Shown here in pieces: positions 6,380-15,530 of a DNA stretch of 64,000 nucleotides. The DNA is from Gemmatimonadota bacterium. GTDB lineage: Bacteria; Gemmatimonadota; Gemmatimonadetes; Longimicrobiales; Gaopeijiaceae. The notes beneath the pieces are model-generated. The model saw only the letters and a program-made list of their open reading frames with translations. It did no database searches and had not been told where the DNA came from. Position 1 is the stretch's first letter, and each line of letters begins with the position of its first letter. The position numbers and the translations under genes are program-made. Where the stretch lies: positions 186,001 to 250,000 of the forward strand of contig JAWKQN010000008.1 of NCBI GenBank assembly GCA_041390125.1, read 5' to 3'.

Positions 6380-9342
6380 GAGACGGCCCTCGGCTTCTTC
6401 TGGCGCGCCTTCAGGTGATCCTCCATCTCCAGGCGCGGCACGCCCTGGGTCCACCAGTCGGGCGCCGGCGCGCCGCGCAGGTAGTGGTCGAAGAACTCCA
6501 TCATGCGGCCGGTATAGTCCTTCTGGTTCTTGGGCTCACGCAGCCCGTGGTTCTCTCCCACGTACTGCAGCAACACCACGTCCTTCTCCAGCTCGCGCAG
6601 GGTGTTGAAGAACGTGATGCCCTGGTTGAAGTCCACCGCGCCATCCTTCTCGTTGTGCAGCAGCACCACCGGCGTGGTGGCGTGGTCGGCATGGAAGGCC
6701 GGGGAGTTGCGGATGTAGGCGTCGTAGTTCTCGATGAAGTTGCCCTTGAAGCGGCCCTGGCTGGACTCGAAGATGGCCATGTCGGCCGAGCCGGTGTTCC
6801 AGTAGATGGAGCTGTACATGCTCACCATGTCGGTGAGCGGCGCACCCGAGACGATCCCGGCGAACAGGTCGGTCTGCGTGAGCAGGAAGGCGGACTGATA
6901 CCCGCCCCAGGAATGGCCGTGCAGCCCCACGTGCGCTTCGTCCACCACCCCGGTGGCGATGGCCGCATGCACGGCCGGAATCACACACCACACGGCGGAC
7001 ATGCCGGGATCGTTGATCGTGTAGACGATGTCCGGCATCAGCACGGCGTAGCCGCGGCTGGTGTACACGCTGGGGTTGAAGGCACGGGTTTCGTTCGGCA
7101 GCGAATAGCTGTGCAGGTTCTGCGACAGCTTCTCGTAGATGTAGACGACCGTGGGATAGGACTGACCGGGCTGATAATCCGCCGGCAGGAAGAGCGCCGC
7201 CTGCAGCGAGTCGCCCTTGTCGCTGACGTAGTCCACCAGGCGCGCGCCGGCCGACCAGGCGAAGTCCGCCTGCTGCGGGTTGGCGTCCGTCAGGCGCGTC
7301 GGGGACGTGAAGGATCCCCGTGCAGCCCACCAGTCCGGAAACGTCACGAAGGTCTCGCGCGCGAACACGAACGTCTCGGTGTCCCGGGCCCGCTGCACCG
7401 AGAAGGAGGCGTCGTCCCACAGCAGCCGCTCCGTGCGCCGCTGACCCGGCCGCAGCCGCTCCAGACCGCCCTTCTTGGTGCGCTCGCCGTATGCGGTGAA
7501 GTAGACGGGCTTGCTGAAGTCGATGCCCTTCTCCTCCGGGTCGTACGCGACGCGTCTGGGATGACGCACGCCGGTCTCGCGGCCGTCCACGGTCAGGTTC
7601 ACCGCCGCTCCGCCGTCCACCGGGACCCGCCAGACGTCCCAGTCGTCGTTGAGCACCACGCTCCTCGAGTCCGCCGCCCATCCCATCGGCGCCAGCGGCG
7701 GGTCCTCCACGTTGTGATCGTCCTCCACGTCCACGAAGGAGGTCGGCAGACCTTCCGTGATCGAGCGTGTGCGTCCGGTGGTGAAATCGTAGACGTGGTA
7801 GTGCCGATCCGTGTAGTAGAGCAGCTTGGATCCGTCCGGAGAGGGGAAGACGGGCCAGCGCTGCGCGCGGAGCAGCAGGGTGGCCTCACCGGTGCGGGCG
7901 TCGAGCGCGTAGACGTCCCGGCGGCGGCCGCCGTCGATGGCGTCCCGCAGGGCATAGTCGCGCTGGTCGTAGCCCACCGCGTAGCGCTCGCCCGCCAGCA
8001 GATCGACCTCGCGGATCTCGTCGGTCGCCAGACGCGCGAAGCTCCCGTCCGCCACCCGGAACGCGCCCAGCCAGCTGTAGCGCCGGTCCCGGCTCTCCTC
8101 CACCTGCTGCTGGGACTGCAGGCGGGGATCGCGTCCGTGCCAGAGCACCAACGTGGGCAGATCGTCCTCACCGCTGAGATCCGGCGGAGACGACTGCATG
8201 GCCCCCGGCGTGCCGGCTGCCGGCCGTACGTCCGGCCGCTCGTTGCCGGAGTCCTTCTCGGTGCGCGGCTCGGTCAGGCCCACGAAGAGCGCCGCCCGGT
8301 CGTCCGACCACTCCGGCGCAGCCGCCTGGCTGATGCGGAGGCCGGTCGGGAATCCGCGGGCTTCGGCCGGGTCCAGCGTGACGGTCCGCACCTGCCCCCG
8401 ATCGAGCCCGGTCCAGCCGAGCGCCACGAACGACGTATCCGACGTGGTGGTGTCGATCGTGCCACGCAGCACCGCGAGCGCGAGCCCCTCGTCCGCCCAC
8501 GCGAGCTGGGTGTAGGGCTTGGTGTCGCTGTCCAGGGTGCGGACCACGTCCGTGCCCAGGTCGCGCAGCGCCACTCCGTTCCCGACGCGGTCCTTGGTCT
8601 CGGTGGTCCACGCGATCCAGCGGCCCGTCTCGTCCAGGTCGTAGGCCGCCACGCTCCCCACGGTGGTCACCAGGCCCGTGGCCAGCTCGTACAGCAGCAG
8701 GTCGGCCCCGGAGCCCGCGGCCTCCCCCTCGTCCAGGGCGCGCTGCAGGACCAGGAAGCGCGGGCTCTCGCCCGCGAACTCGTGGCCGCGCACACGCTCG
8801 AAGCTCCGCGCCTCGCCGGTGGAGAGCTCCACCACGGTCACGCCGTTGTGCAGGGGCTTCTTGTCGCGCTTGGCCTTCTTCGCGGCCTCCGCGGTGGGGT
8901 AGGTGGTGAACGCCAGCCAGCGGCCGTCCCCCGACAATGCCACCGGACCGCGCGGTGCGGGTCCGAACGGGTTGAAGCCGGCGGGTCCGCTGGGCTCGCC
9001 GATCGGGAAGCGCCGCTCCTCGCCGTCGCCGGTCGGGCGCACCACCACCTCGGCGTCCCCCTCGTTCGGCACCACCTGGTAGGCGAACCACGCCCCGTCG
9101 TTCGAGACCTGCTGCCACCGGATGGACTTCCAGTCCGCGAGGTTGCTCGGATCGAGCGGAGGCAGCGCGGCCCCGCGCGGAGACGACGACCCGGCCATGC
9201 GGACGGCGGCGCCGTCCTGGGCCGCCGCCGGAGCGGCGAGCATGCCGGCCGCCACCAGGGCGGCGGTCAGACCGGCGAACCGGACCCGGTACGACGGGGA
9301 GGGACGGGGGCAAGCGGAGCGTACGGACGCGCGGCTGGACAT
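6376..9342 (-). CDS. S9-family prolyl oligopeptidase-like serine peptidase
   Basis: A protein of 988 residues with an N-terminal signal peptide (cleavage near APAAAQD), a long beta-propeller region and a C-terminal alpha/beta-hydrolase domain. The catalytic serine is in GHSWGGYQSA (about S811), the aspartate in NEKDGAVD (about D900) and the histidine in GENHGL (about H932). This is the order expected for family S9. It would cleave peptides or other acyl bonds in the periplasm. The ATG at 9342 starts the signal peptide; the same frame runs further upstream but only through low-complexity sequence. It is the first gene of a minus-strand run with DinB. Confidence 0.93.
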   Translation of the reverse strand: MSSRASVRSACPRPSPSYRVRFAGLTAALVAAGMLAAPAAAQDGAAVRMAGSSSPRGAALPPLDPSNLADWKSIRWQQVSNDGAWFAYQVVPNEGDAEVVVRPTGDGEERRFPIGEPSGPAGFNPFGPAPRGPVALSGDGRWLAFTTYPTAEAAKKAKRDKKPLHNGVTVVELSTGEARSFERVRGHEFAGESPRFLVLQRALDEGEAAGSGADLLLYELATGLVTTVGSVAAYDLDETGRWIAWTTETKDRVGNGVALRDLGTDVVRTLDSDTKPYTQLAWADEGLALAVLRGTIDTTTSDTSFVALGWTGLDRGQVRTVTLDPAEARGFPTGLRISQAAAPEWSDDRAALFVGLTEPRTEKDSGNERPDVRPAAGTPGAMQSSPPDLSGEDDLPTLVLWHGRDPRLQSQQQVEESRDRRYSWLGAFRVADGSFARLATDEIREVDLLAGERYAVGYDQRDYALRDAIDGGRRRDVYALDARTGEATLLLRAQRWPVFPSPDGSKLLYYTDRHYHVYDFTTGRTRSITEGLPTSFVDVEDDHNVEDPPLAPMGWAADSRSVVLNDDWDVWRVPVDGGAAVNLTVDGRETGVRHPRRVAYDPEEKGIDFSKPVYFTAYGERTKKGGLERLRPGQRRTERLLWDDASFSVQRARDTETFVFARETFVTFPDWWAARGSFTSPTRLTDANPQQADFAWSAGARLVDYVSDKGDSLQAALFLPADYQPGQSYPTVVYIYEKLSQNLHSYSLPNETRAFNPSVYTSRGYAVLMPDIVYTINDPGMSAVWCVIPAVHAAIATGVVDEAHVGLHGHSWGGYQSAFLLTQTDLFAGIVSGAPLTDMVSMYSSIYWNTGSADMAIFESSQGRFKGNFIENYDAYIRNSPAFHADHATTPVVLLHNEKDGAVDFNQGITFFNTLRELEKDVVLLQYVGENHGLREPKNQKDYTGRMMEFFDHYLRGAPAPDWWTQGVPRLEMEDHLKARQKKPRAVS

Positions 9343-9441
9343 GGGCGACTCCTGGGAGCGGTGCGTGCCCCACCAAGGTCCGGGAGGGCGGCCCGCCCCG
9401 CAACGGGTCGGAGGACGTGGCCCCTCCGGGCCCGTCGGTCG

Positions 9442-9466
9442 GCGCGGCCCGGGCCGCGGGCCGCGC
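9442..9466 (-). terminator. 9-bp GC hairpin downstream of the channel gene
   Basis: Bases 9442-9450 pair perfectly with 9458-9466 around a 7-base loop. It lies 13 bases beyond the channel stop codon on the minus strand and before the S9 peptidase start. No T-tract is seen. Confidence 0.45.
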
Positions 9467-9479
9467 GGGCCGGACGGCC

Positions 9480-10316
9480 TCAGCGGCGGTCGGCGACCGG
9501 GATGGGCCGGACCGGGACCCGCTCCGCCGGGGGCTCGGGCGCGACGGGCGCGGTCCCGGCCCGTTCCCGCAGCTCCCGTCGCAAGGCCTGCAGCTCGTGG
9601 CGGATGGCCTCCAGCTCGCGCTCCTGCTCGTCCTCCCCCGGGGCGAGCAGCCACGAGGAAAGGAAGGCAGTGTAGATGCCGAAGAGCCCGATCCCGGCCA
9701 GCATCAGCAACATGGCGAGGATCCGCCCGGTGTGCGTGACCGGATAGGTATCGCCGTAGCCGACCGACGTGGCGGTGACGATGCTCCACCAGATGGCGTC
9801 CGAGGCGCTGCGGATGTTGCCGCCGGCGGCGCGCTCGACGTGCAGCACCCCGATGCTCGCCACCCCCAGCACGACGATCGCGATGAGGATCGCCGCCAGC
9901 AGCGTGGTCTCGGCACGACGGGCGTTGCCCAGGAAGCGCGCGATCTCGCGGGCGGAGCGCACGCCGCGCAGGAGGCGCACGATCCGCGCCACGCGCGCCA
10001 GGCGCCCCCACTGCATCAAGCCCAGGGTGGGGATGCTCGACAGCAGGTCCAGCCACCCCCAGGTGAGGAAGTAGCGGCGGCGGTCCGGAGCGCGTCTCAG
10101 CGTGAGCGCGAAGTCGATCCCGAAGAAGACGCAGATGAGGAGGTCGAGACGGAGCAGCAGGGCGTGCTCCTCCTCCGAGAGCGGGATGGTCAGCTCGACG
10201 GAGAGCATGAACAGCACGAGCACCGACAACGCCAGGATGAAGACCTGGTAGGGTGTCGTGGTCGGACCCTCGGCTGGACCCTCACGGGGCAGGCGACGAA
10301 CCGCAGCGGCCTTCAC
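9480..10316 (-). CDS. Voltage-gated-type potassium channel
   Basis: An inner-membrane channel of 278 residues with six hydrophobic segments. The fourth carries regularly spaced arginines (RLARVARIVRLLRGVR), the voltage-sensor pattern, and the pore loop contains the K+ selectivity filter TSVGYGD between the last two segments. A charged helical tail follows (EDEQERELEAIRHELQALRR), probably a coiled coil for tetramer assembly. The start chosen is the GTG at 10316, which has GAGGG six bases upstream; a GTG at 10346 would add ten residues but has a poorer ribosome site. Ion selectivity is inferred from the filter; physiological role unknown. Confidence 0.9.
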   Translation of the reverse strand: MKAAAVRRLPREGPAEGPTTTPYQVFILALSVLVLFMLSVELTIPLSEEEHALLLRLDLLICVFFGIDFALTLRRAPDRRRYFLTWGWLDLLSSIPTLGLMQWGRLARVARIVRLLRGVRSAREIARFLGNARRAETTLLAAILIAIVVLGVASIGVLHVERAAGGNIRSASDAIWWSIVTATSVGYGDTYPVTHTGRILAMLLMLAGIGLFGIYTAFLSSWLLAPGEDEQERELEAIRHELQALRRELRERAGTAPVAPEPPAERVPVRPIPVADRR

Positions 10317-10418
10317 GCGCGTCCCTCGGAGTGGGTCGGACCTCACACTCTCGTCGGGGAAGGATCGGCTGGACGGGTGCGGCGGTTTAGCCGCTGCCGC
10401 GGCCGCGGGTCGGTTGTG

Positions 10419-11585
10419 CTAGGGCACCAGGGCCAGCCCCCCCGCCTGCTTGCCGACCTCCGCGCGCGCGACGCGCGTGTACGTCTCGAGGTCGATGACC
10501 TCCACCAGACCGGGCTCGCCCCCGATCCCCTCCACCGTGACGAGGGCGTAGCGGCTGTCCGGCGTGACGACCACGCCGTGGGTGACCTTCTGACCACTGT
10601 CGATGCGGGCCAGCTCGCGGCCACTGGCGCGGTCGAACACCGCCAGGTGCGCGCTGCCCTTCAGCGTGGCCAGGAGGCGGCTCCCGTCCGGGGTGAGCGC
10701 CAGGTTGTAGGGAGCGCCCTGGGCCGGGATGCGGCGCACCACCGACCAGTCCGCCAGGTCCACCTCCACGATCTCGTGGGACTTGTTGCAGGCCACGTAG
10801 AGGCGCGTCCCATCGTCGGTGGGCGCGGTCCAGGTGGGGGAGCACACCTGCATACCGCCCCCCGCCGGGGCGCCACCGGACATGTCGTGCATGGCGTGCA
10901 TGTCGTGCGCGCCGTCCACCCGCACTTCAGCGCCCGTCACCAGGTCCAGGCGCCGCGTCACCTCCAGGGACACGGTGGACATCTCCACCAGCTGGTCGTC
11001 CATCATGCAGGCGGAGTAGTTGTACATGCCGTCCGGGGACATCCGCGACCCGTGCGGCATGGTGCACGTCTCGGTCTGCGCCACCTCGTCCATCGTGTGC
11101 GTGTCCACGATGGAGAGCGTGCTCGGCACGTGGTCGCCGTAGAAGTTGGAGTTGACGATGAACGCCAACGCCCCCTCCGGCGTCAGCGACACCGTGGCGG
11201 GGAACAATCCCAACTCCGACGTGCCGACGACCGTGTCGGCTCCCGCCTCGTACTTGAGCAGCGTGCCGTTGGGATAGCCATGCCCCAGCGTCAGATACCA
11301 CCAGTCCCCGGAGGGGTCGAAGTAGATCCCGTGCGGCCCTTCGATCTCTGCGGGCCAACGGCCCACCCGCACGACCTTCTCCACCTCCAGCGAACCCCCG
11401 GCCTCGTACCGCAGCACCGTGACCTCGTCCTCGGACTCGGACGCCACGTACACCCGGTAGACCTGCGCCTCTGCCGGTCTCGCCGTCAGCGCACCGGCCC
11501 AGAGCGCCAGAGCCAGCCCCGCGATCGCCGCGGGCCCGCGCCGACGCCCTGCGTCGGTCTCCGCGCCCGCGCATCCCCTCCGCAT
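10419..11585 (-). CDS. Secreted YncE-like beta-propeller with Met/His-rich insert
   Basis: About 388 residues with a signal peptide ending ARPAEAQ, followed by beta-propeller blades of the YncE/40-residue type (for example LALTPDGSRLLATL and VVVTPDSRYALVTV). An unusual stretch around the middle, HDMHAMHDMSGG followed by GGGMQVC, and a Cys/Met-rich segment TETCTMPHGSRM could bind copper or another soft metal; this is inference. It directly follows the LVIVD-type gene. The ATG at 11585 is used, but a GTG at 11600 overlaps the upstream stop (GTGA) and is an equally plausible start. The enzymatic role, if any, is unknown. Confidence 0.8.
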   Translation of the reverse strand: MRRGCAGAETDAGRRRGPAAIAGLALALWAGALTARPAEAQVYRVYVASESEDEVTVLRYEAGGSLEVEKVVRVGRWPAEIEGPHGIYFDPSGDWWYLTLGHGYPNGTLLKYEAGADTVVGTSELGLFPATVSLTPEGALAFIVNSNFYGDHVPSTLSIVDTHTMDEVAQTETCTMPHGSRMSPDGMYNYSACMMDDQLVEMSTVSLEVTRRLDLVTGAEVRVDGAHDMHAMHDMSGGAPAGGGMQVCSPTWTAPTDDGTRLYVACNKSHEIVEVDLADWSVVRRIPAQGAPYNLALTPDGSRLLATLKGSAHLAVFDRASGRELARIDSGQKVTHGVVVTPDSRYALVTVEGIGGEPGLVEVIDLETYTRVARAEVGKQAGGLALVP

Positions 11586-11596
11586 GCCTCGGCGGG

Positions 11597-13585
11597 TCAC
11601 GGGATCAGCCCCCGCCTCGGCTGCAGCTTGATGGCCCACAGGCCGGAGTGGTGCTCGGCGATGAACAGGTTGCCCTTGTGCATCTGCGGCCCCCAGGAGA
11701 ACGGCGCGTTGGGCACGAAGCTGTCCGGATCGTTGGCCATGTAGTGCGCGATCTCGCGGCCCTGCTCGCCCAGGTCACCCTTGAGCTCGCCCGAGATGTC
11801 GATCACGCGCGTCCCGCCGTTGTAGAAGGCCGCGTAGAGGCGATCATCCTCGATCCACATGTTGTGGGAACCGGCCTCGGGGACCTCGTAGCGGGCCACC
11901 TCCTCGGGGTTCATGGGATCGGTGAAGTCCACCACGTGGATGTAGCCGGCCATGCGCGGCGGGGTGCGCTCGGCATCCAGGTCGTTGAAGCCGGGCCGCC
12001 CGATCTCGTCGCCCATGAAGATGTAGAACTTCCCCGTGGGGCTCTTGTACGGGAACGCCGCGTGGGTGGCACCGCCCACGTCCGCAAAGCGGTACATCAG
12101 CACCGGGTTGGAAGGGCTGCCGCCCTTGTTGCCGCCACCCACGTCGATCACGGCCACCCCATCTCCCCAGTTGGAGGAGTAGGCGATGCCGTCCACGATC
12201 CACACGTCGTGGATGGCGTGGCCGGGCGTATCCAGCTCGAAGCGGCCGACGCGGTGCGGATTCCGGGGATCCTCGATGCTGATGACGTCGAAGCGGACGC
12301 CGTTGTTCACGGCGTACACGTGGTTCTCGTAGATGAACAGGTTGTGCACGCCGCCGGTCAGCTCGTCGTCGAACGTGGAGAGGATCTCCACCTGCCGCGG
12401 GTTGCTGCAGTCCAGGATGACGATCCCGTTGCGCCGGTTGGAGGCGCCTTCGCGGGAGATGACGCAGATGCGGCCATCCTCGGACACCTTCACGTCGTTC
12501 GTGGTGCGCGCGTCCACGACCACCGAGTCCGTGAGCACGGGTGCGGCCGGGTCGGTCACGTCCCAGAAGTATGCGGCGCCGAAGGCGCCCCACGTACCGG
12601 TGATGGCATAGTCACGGCCGTCCACACCCTCCCAGACCCACAGATCGGACGTGGGCACGCCGCGCACGGCCCCCTGCCCCACGAACGTCACCTCCTCGCT
12701 CACGTGGCGCGGCTCGATGCGCAGCGTCTGCTGGGCCGTACGACCGGGAACGGTGGCCATCACCGTGTAGACGCCGGGCTTGTACGCGACGAAGCGCCCC
12801 TGCGGATCGATCTCGGCCGGCGGCACGTCCGCCGTGGCTTCCGGGGCCGGGTAGGCGAGCAGGCCGTAGGTGACGGGCATGTCCGCGACGGCGGTCCCGT
12901 TCGCGCGCGGGGTGGCGCGGAAGTGGATGACGTCCCCGATCCGACCGGTGCTCTGCGAGGCCTCGAGGGCGAGATCCGTGACGGGGTTGGCCTGCACGTC
13001 GTAGCGCACCTCACCCGCCACGCCCTCCGCGGTCGCCGCCACGGTCACACGGCCCGGTCGGTGTGCCGTGAGGATCCCGAACTCGTCCACCGTGGCGATG
13101 GACTCGTCGCTCGAGCGCCACGTCACCGGCGCGTCCGTCCGGACATCGTCGGCCTCGTCGTACACCGTGGCCAGGTGCCGCACGGAGGCGCCCACGTAGA
13201 AGCGCCCGCCGTCGCCGGGCTCCACCGCGACACGGTCGATGGGCGGATATTCCACCAGGATGGTCAGGTCGGCGCGGACGTTGCGGTCCCCCGCAGCCAT
13301 CACGATGACGGGATACTCCCCGCCGTAGACGGCCTCCACCGCGCCCGTGGTGCGGTCGACGTCCAGCCGGCCTCGTCCGCTCCGGGCCAGGTACATGAGC
13401 GGTTCGTCGAGCACGTTGCCGTTGGCATCGAGCACCCGCGCCTCGATCTGCGCGGTCTGCCCCGGGCGCAGCAGGAGGCGGGACTCGGCCAGCTCGATGC
13501 GGGCGGGTGCGGCCTGCGCGCCGAGACCGGACGCGAGCAGGAGCGAGAAGGCTGCGGCGGACAGCACGGTCGGGACGGCGCGCAT
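11597..13585 (-). CDS. Secreted Ig-like/LVIVD-repeat beta-propeller protein
   Basis: A protein of 662 residues with a signal peptide (SLLLASGLGAQA). The N-terminal third looks like bacterial Ig-like (Big-type) beta-sandwich domains (PVTWRSSDESIATVDEFG). The C-terminal half has LVIVD-type repeats, blades with motifs such as YFWDVTDPAAPVLTDS, FDVISIEDPRNPHRVG and IHVVDFTDPMNPEEVARY. Such proteins are cell-surface or periplasmic and mostly of unknown function. The ATG at 13585 has a GGAG site eight bases upstream. The stop is shared with the possible GTG start of the next propeller gene, so the two probably form one operon. Confidence 0.85.
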   Translation of the reverse strand: MRAVPTVLSAAAFSLLLASGLGAQAAPARIELAESRLLLRPGQTAQIEARVLDANGNVLDEPLMYLARSGRGRLDVDRTTGAVEAVYGGEYPVIVMAAGDRNVRADLTILVEYPPIDRVAVEPGDGGRFYVGASVRHLATVYDEADDVRTDAPVTWRSSDESIATVDEFGILTAHRPGRVTVAATAEGVAGEVRYDVQANPVTDLALEASQSTGRIGDVIHFRATPRANGTAVADMPVTYGLLAYPAPEATADVPPAEIDPQGRFVAYKPGVYTVMATVPGRTAQQTLRIEPRHVSEEVTFVGQGAVRGVPTSDLWVWEGVDGRDYAITGTWGAFGAAYFWDVTDPAAPVLTDSVVVDARTTNDVKVSEDGRICVISREGASNRRNGIVILDCSNPRQVEILSTFDDELTGGVHNLFIYENHVYAVNNGVRFDVISIEDPRNPHRVGRFELDTPGHAIHDVWIVDGIAYSSNWGDGVAVIDVGGGNKGGSPSNPVLMYRFADVGGATHAAFPYKSPTGKFYIFMGDEIGRPGFNDLDAERTPPRMAGYIHVVDFTDPMNPEEVARYEVPEAGSHNMWIEDDRLYAAFYNGGTRVIDISGELKGDLGEQGREIAHYMANDPDSFVPNAPFSWGPQMHKGNLFIAEHHSGLWAIKLQPRRGLIP

Positions 13586-13824
13586 GGAGTGCTCCGAGGC
13601 CTGGGTCGCGGGGGAGCCGGATCGGCAAGGTCGGGGGCGGGACGCGGCCTCGCAAGCCGGACGGCGACCCATGCGGCGGAGCGGCGACCCCGTAAGCCGT
13701 TGGCGGTGCGCAGCTTCCGTCGGACCCAGCCGCCGACGGGTGACGCGCGAGCGCTTCCGGTCGTCCTCGGAATGACACCGCCCGCTCGTCGGGCGCCTCA
13801 CACCCCGAAGACGGAGACGGAGCC

Positions 13825-14886
13825 ATGTCCCCCCGCCCCCCCCTCTCGCGGATCGCGCTCCTCCTGGGCGCTCTGGCGTTCACCGCCTGCGACCGCACGC
13901 CTCTGGATCCCGGCCTGGACGCCTTCGACGCGCCGCCGGATGTAGCCCTGGACACCGAGCTGGTGCTGGCGACGGAGCCCGCGCTCGCGGAGGTGACGCT
14001 GGCGAGCGCCGAGGCGCAGCTGCGTCGGGTGCAGGGCGCGCAGGTCCGGGCCCGGCTGCGCGCGGCGCGTGAGCATTTCGAGCAGGCGCGCCGGCGCTGG
14101 AACGCCGGCAACGCGGACGATGCCCGCCGCGAAGGACGCCGGGCCCGGGAAGCCGTCGCCGACGCGCTGTTGCTCGGACTCGGCCGCGGCAGCGTCGAGG
14201 CGATGATCGACGACGTCGAGGCGCTCTTCCTCCAGGTGGCGGTGGAGGGCAGCGGCTACGACGACCCGCCCGCGCTCGCCGCGACGCTGGCGCCGTTGGT
14301 GAACCAGGCGCGCGCCGCGGTGGCACAGGGCGCCGACCGGGACGCCGGGGAGGCGATGGTGCGCGCGCGTCAGCACGTCCACCGCGCCGGACGGCGTGCG
14401 GACGGGATGGCGCGTCGCGCCCACGACCTCTTCGAGCGCACCGATCGCGCGCGGGTGCAGGTGGCGATGGGCAGCGAGGCCATCGCGCTCGCCGAGCGCC
14501 TGATCCCCACGCCGACCGACACGCAGACGCGGCTGCTGGACACCGCGCGGGAGCTGCAGCGCCTGGCGGAGGCCGCGCTGGGTCAGGGCGAGTGGGGCCG
14601 GGCGGCGACGTTGGCGCGCGAGGCCGAGGTGACCGCGCTGCGCGCGGTGCTGGACGTGGATGGCGTGGGGCACGACGAGGCGCAGCAGATCGCCGACCTC
14701 GCGGAGGCGCTCCTGGCGGAGGCGCGCAGCACGGTCGGAGCCGACGCGAGCGCGCTCGATCGCGCGCTCCTCGAGCTCGCCGGCCGCCTCTTCGCCGCGG
14801 GCACGGAGACGCTCGCGCAGGGGCAGCCTCGCGGCCTCGTGCTGCTGTGGAGCTCGGCCGCAGCCTCCTCCGTGCTGCTGCCCTGA
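13825..14886 (+). CDS. Helical lipoprotein of unknown function
   Basis: A protein of 353 residues with a lipoprotein signal (LLLGALAFTAC, lipidated Cys 22). The rest is almost entirely Ala/Arg/Glu/Leu-rich helix, for example AQVRARLRAAREHFEQARRR and EAMVRARQHVHRAGRRADG, without a recognised family. It looks like a membrane-anchored helical bundle that could act as a structural or sensory partner. It precedes the ECF sigma/anti-sigma operon, separated by a very stable hairpin at 14910-14937, so co-transcription is possible but gated. Membership in that system is inferred from position only. Confidence 0.75.
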   Translation: MSPRPPLSRIALLLGALAFTACDRTPLDPGLDAFDAPPDVALDTELVLATEPALAEVTLASAEAQLRRVQGAQVRARLRAAREHFEQARRRWNAGNADDARREGRRAREAVADALLLGLGRGSVEAMIDDVEALFLQVAVEGSGYDDPPALAATLAPLVNQARAAVAQGADRDAGEAMVRARQHVHRAGRRADGMARRAHDLFERTDRARVQVAMGSEAIALAERLIPTPTDTQTRLLDTARELQRLAEAALGQGEWGRAATLAREAEVTALRAVLDVDGVGHDEAQQIADLAEALLAEARSTVGADASALDRALLELAGRLFAAGTETLAQGQPRGLVLLWSSAAASSVLLP

Positions 14887-14909
14887 TCGGCGATCCGGGC
14901 AGCGTCGGC

Positions 14910-14937
14910 CGGTGCCGGGCCTCCGGGCCCGGCACCG
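14910..14937 (+). terminator. 12-bp hairpin with a UCCG tetraloop, terminator or attenuator
   Basis: Bases 14910-14921 pair perfectly with 14926-14937, closing a C(UCCG)G loop of the extra-stable UNCG class. It begins 23 bases after the lipoprotein stop and ends 38 bases before the sigma factor ATG. It either terminates the lipoprotein transcript or controls read-through into the sigma operon. Confidence 0.6.
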
Positions 14938-14975
14938 CAGCCGTGCCGGCCCGAAGCTTGCCCGCAGCGCTCCCG

Positions 14976-15530
14976 ATGAGCTCCGATCCGACCCTCCCGG
15001 ACGACGCGCAGGTCGTACGCGCCGTGCTGCACGGCCGCAGCGAAGCGTATCGACTGCTCGTGCGCCGCCATCAGGACGCGCTGTTCCGCCACGCCGACCG
15101 CATGCTGGGGAGTGCGGACGAGGCGGCCGACGTGGTCCAGCGGGCGTTCGTGACCGGCTACCGGAAGCTCTCCGCGTGCGCGGAGCCGGCGAAGGTGGGA
15201 GGGTGGCTGTTCCGCATCTGCGCCAACCTCTGCAAGGACGAGCTGAAGAGCCGACGGCGGAGCGCACTCCCCCTGGAGGCTGCGGCGTCCGAGACCGCCG
15301 AGACGGCCAGCGCGTGGGAGCGCGCCGAGGCCACGGAGCTGCGCGCGCGCTTGAAGGAGGCGTTGAGGCAGCTCCCGCCGGACCAACGCGAGGCCTTCGT
15401 GCTCAAGCACGTCGAAGGGCTTTCGTACGACGAGATGGTCGACCGGATCGGAGCCACCGTTCCGGCGCTCAAGATGCGGGTGCTGCGCGCCCGCGAGGAG
15501 CTGCAGGGGATCCTGCGCGTATGCCGATGA
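14976..15530 (+). CDS. ECF RNA polymerase sigma factor (sigma-70 family)
   Basis: A protein of 184 residues with region 2 (about 10-80: FRHADRMLGSADEAADVVQ, then AFVTGYRKL and GGWLFRICANLCKDELK) and region 4 (about 125-180: LPPDQREAFVLKHVEGLSY, then DEMVDRIGATVPALKMRVLR). This is a RpoE-like ECF layout. Its stop overlaps the start of the next gene as ATGA, and that gene encodes a transmembrane protein of anti-sigma type, so this is very likely a sigma/anti-sigma pair. Targets probably include its own operon, by analogy with other ECF systems. A hairpin lies just upstream of the start. Confidence 0.93.
   Translation: MSSDPTLPDDAQVVRAVLHGRSEAYRLLVRRHQDALFRHADRMLGSADEAADVVQRAFVTGYRKLSACAEPAKVGGWLFRICANLCKDELKSRRRSALPLEAAASETAETASAWERAEATELRARLKEALRQLPPDQREAFVLKHVEGLSYDEMVDRIGATVPALKMRVLRAREELQGILRVCR

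Noticed and set aside
6415..9675. A 1086-codon open frame on the plus strand
   Set aside because: It lies antisense to the S9 peptidase, whose catalytic motifs are clear. Long antisense frames are expected at this GC content and this one has no family resemblance.
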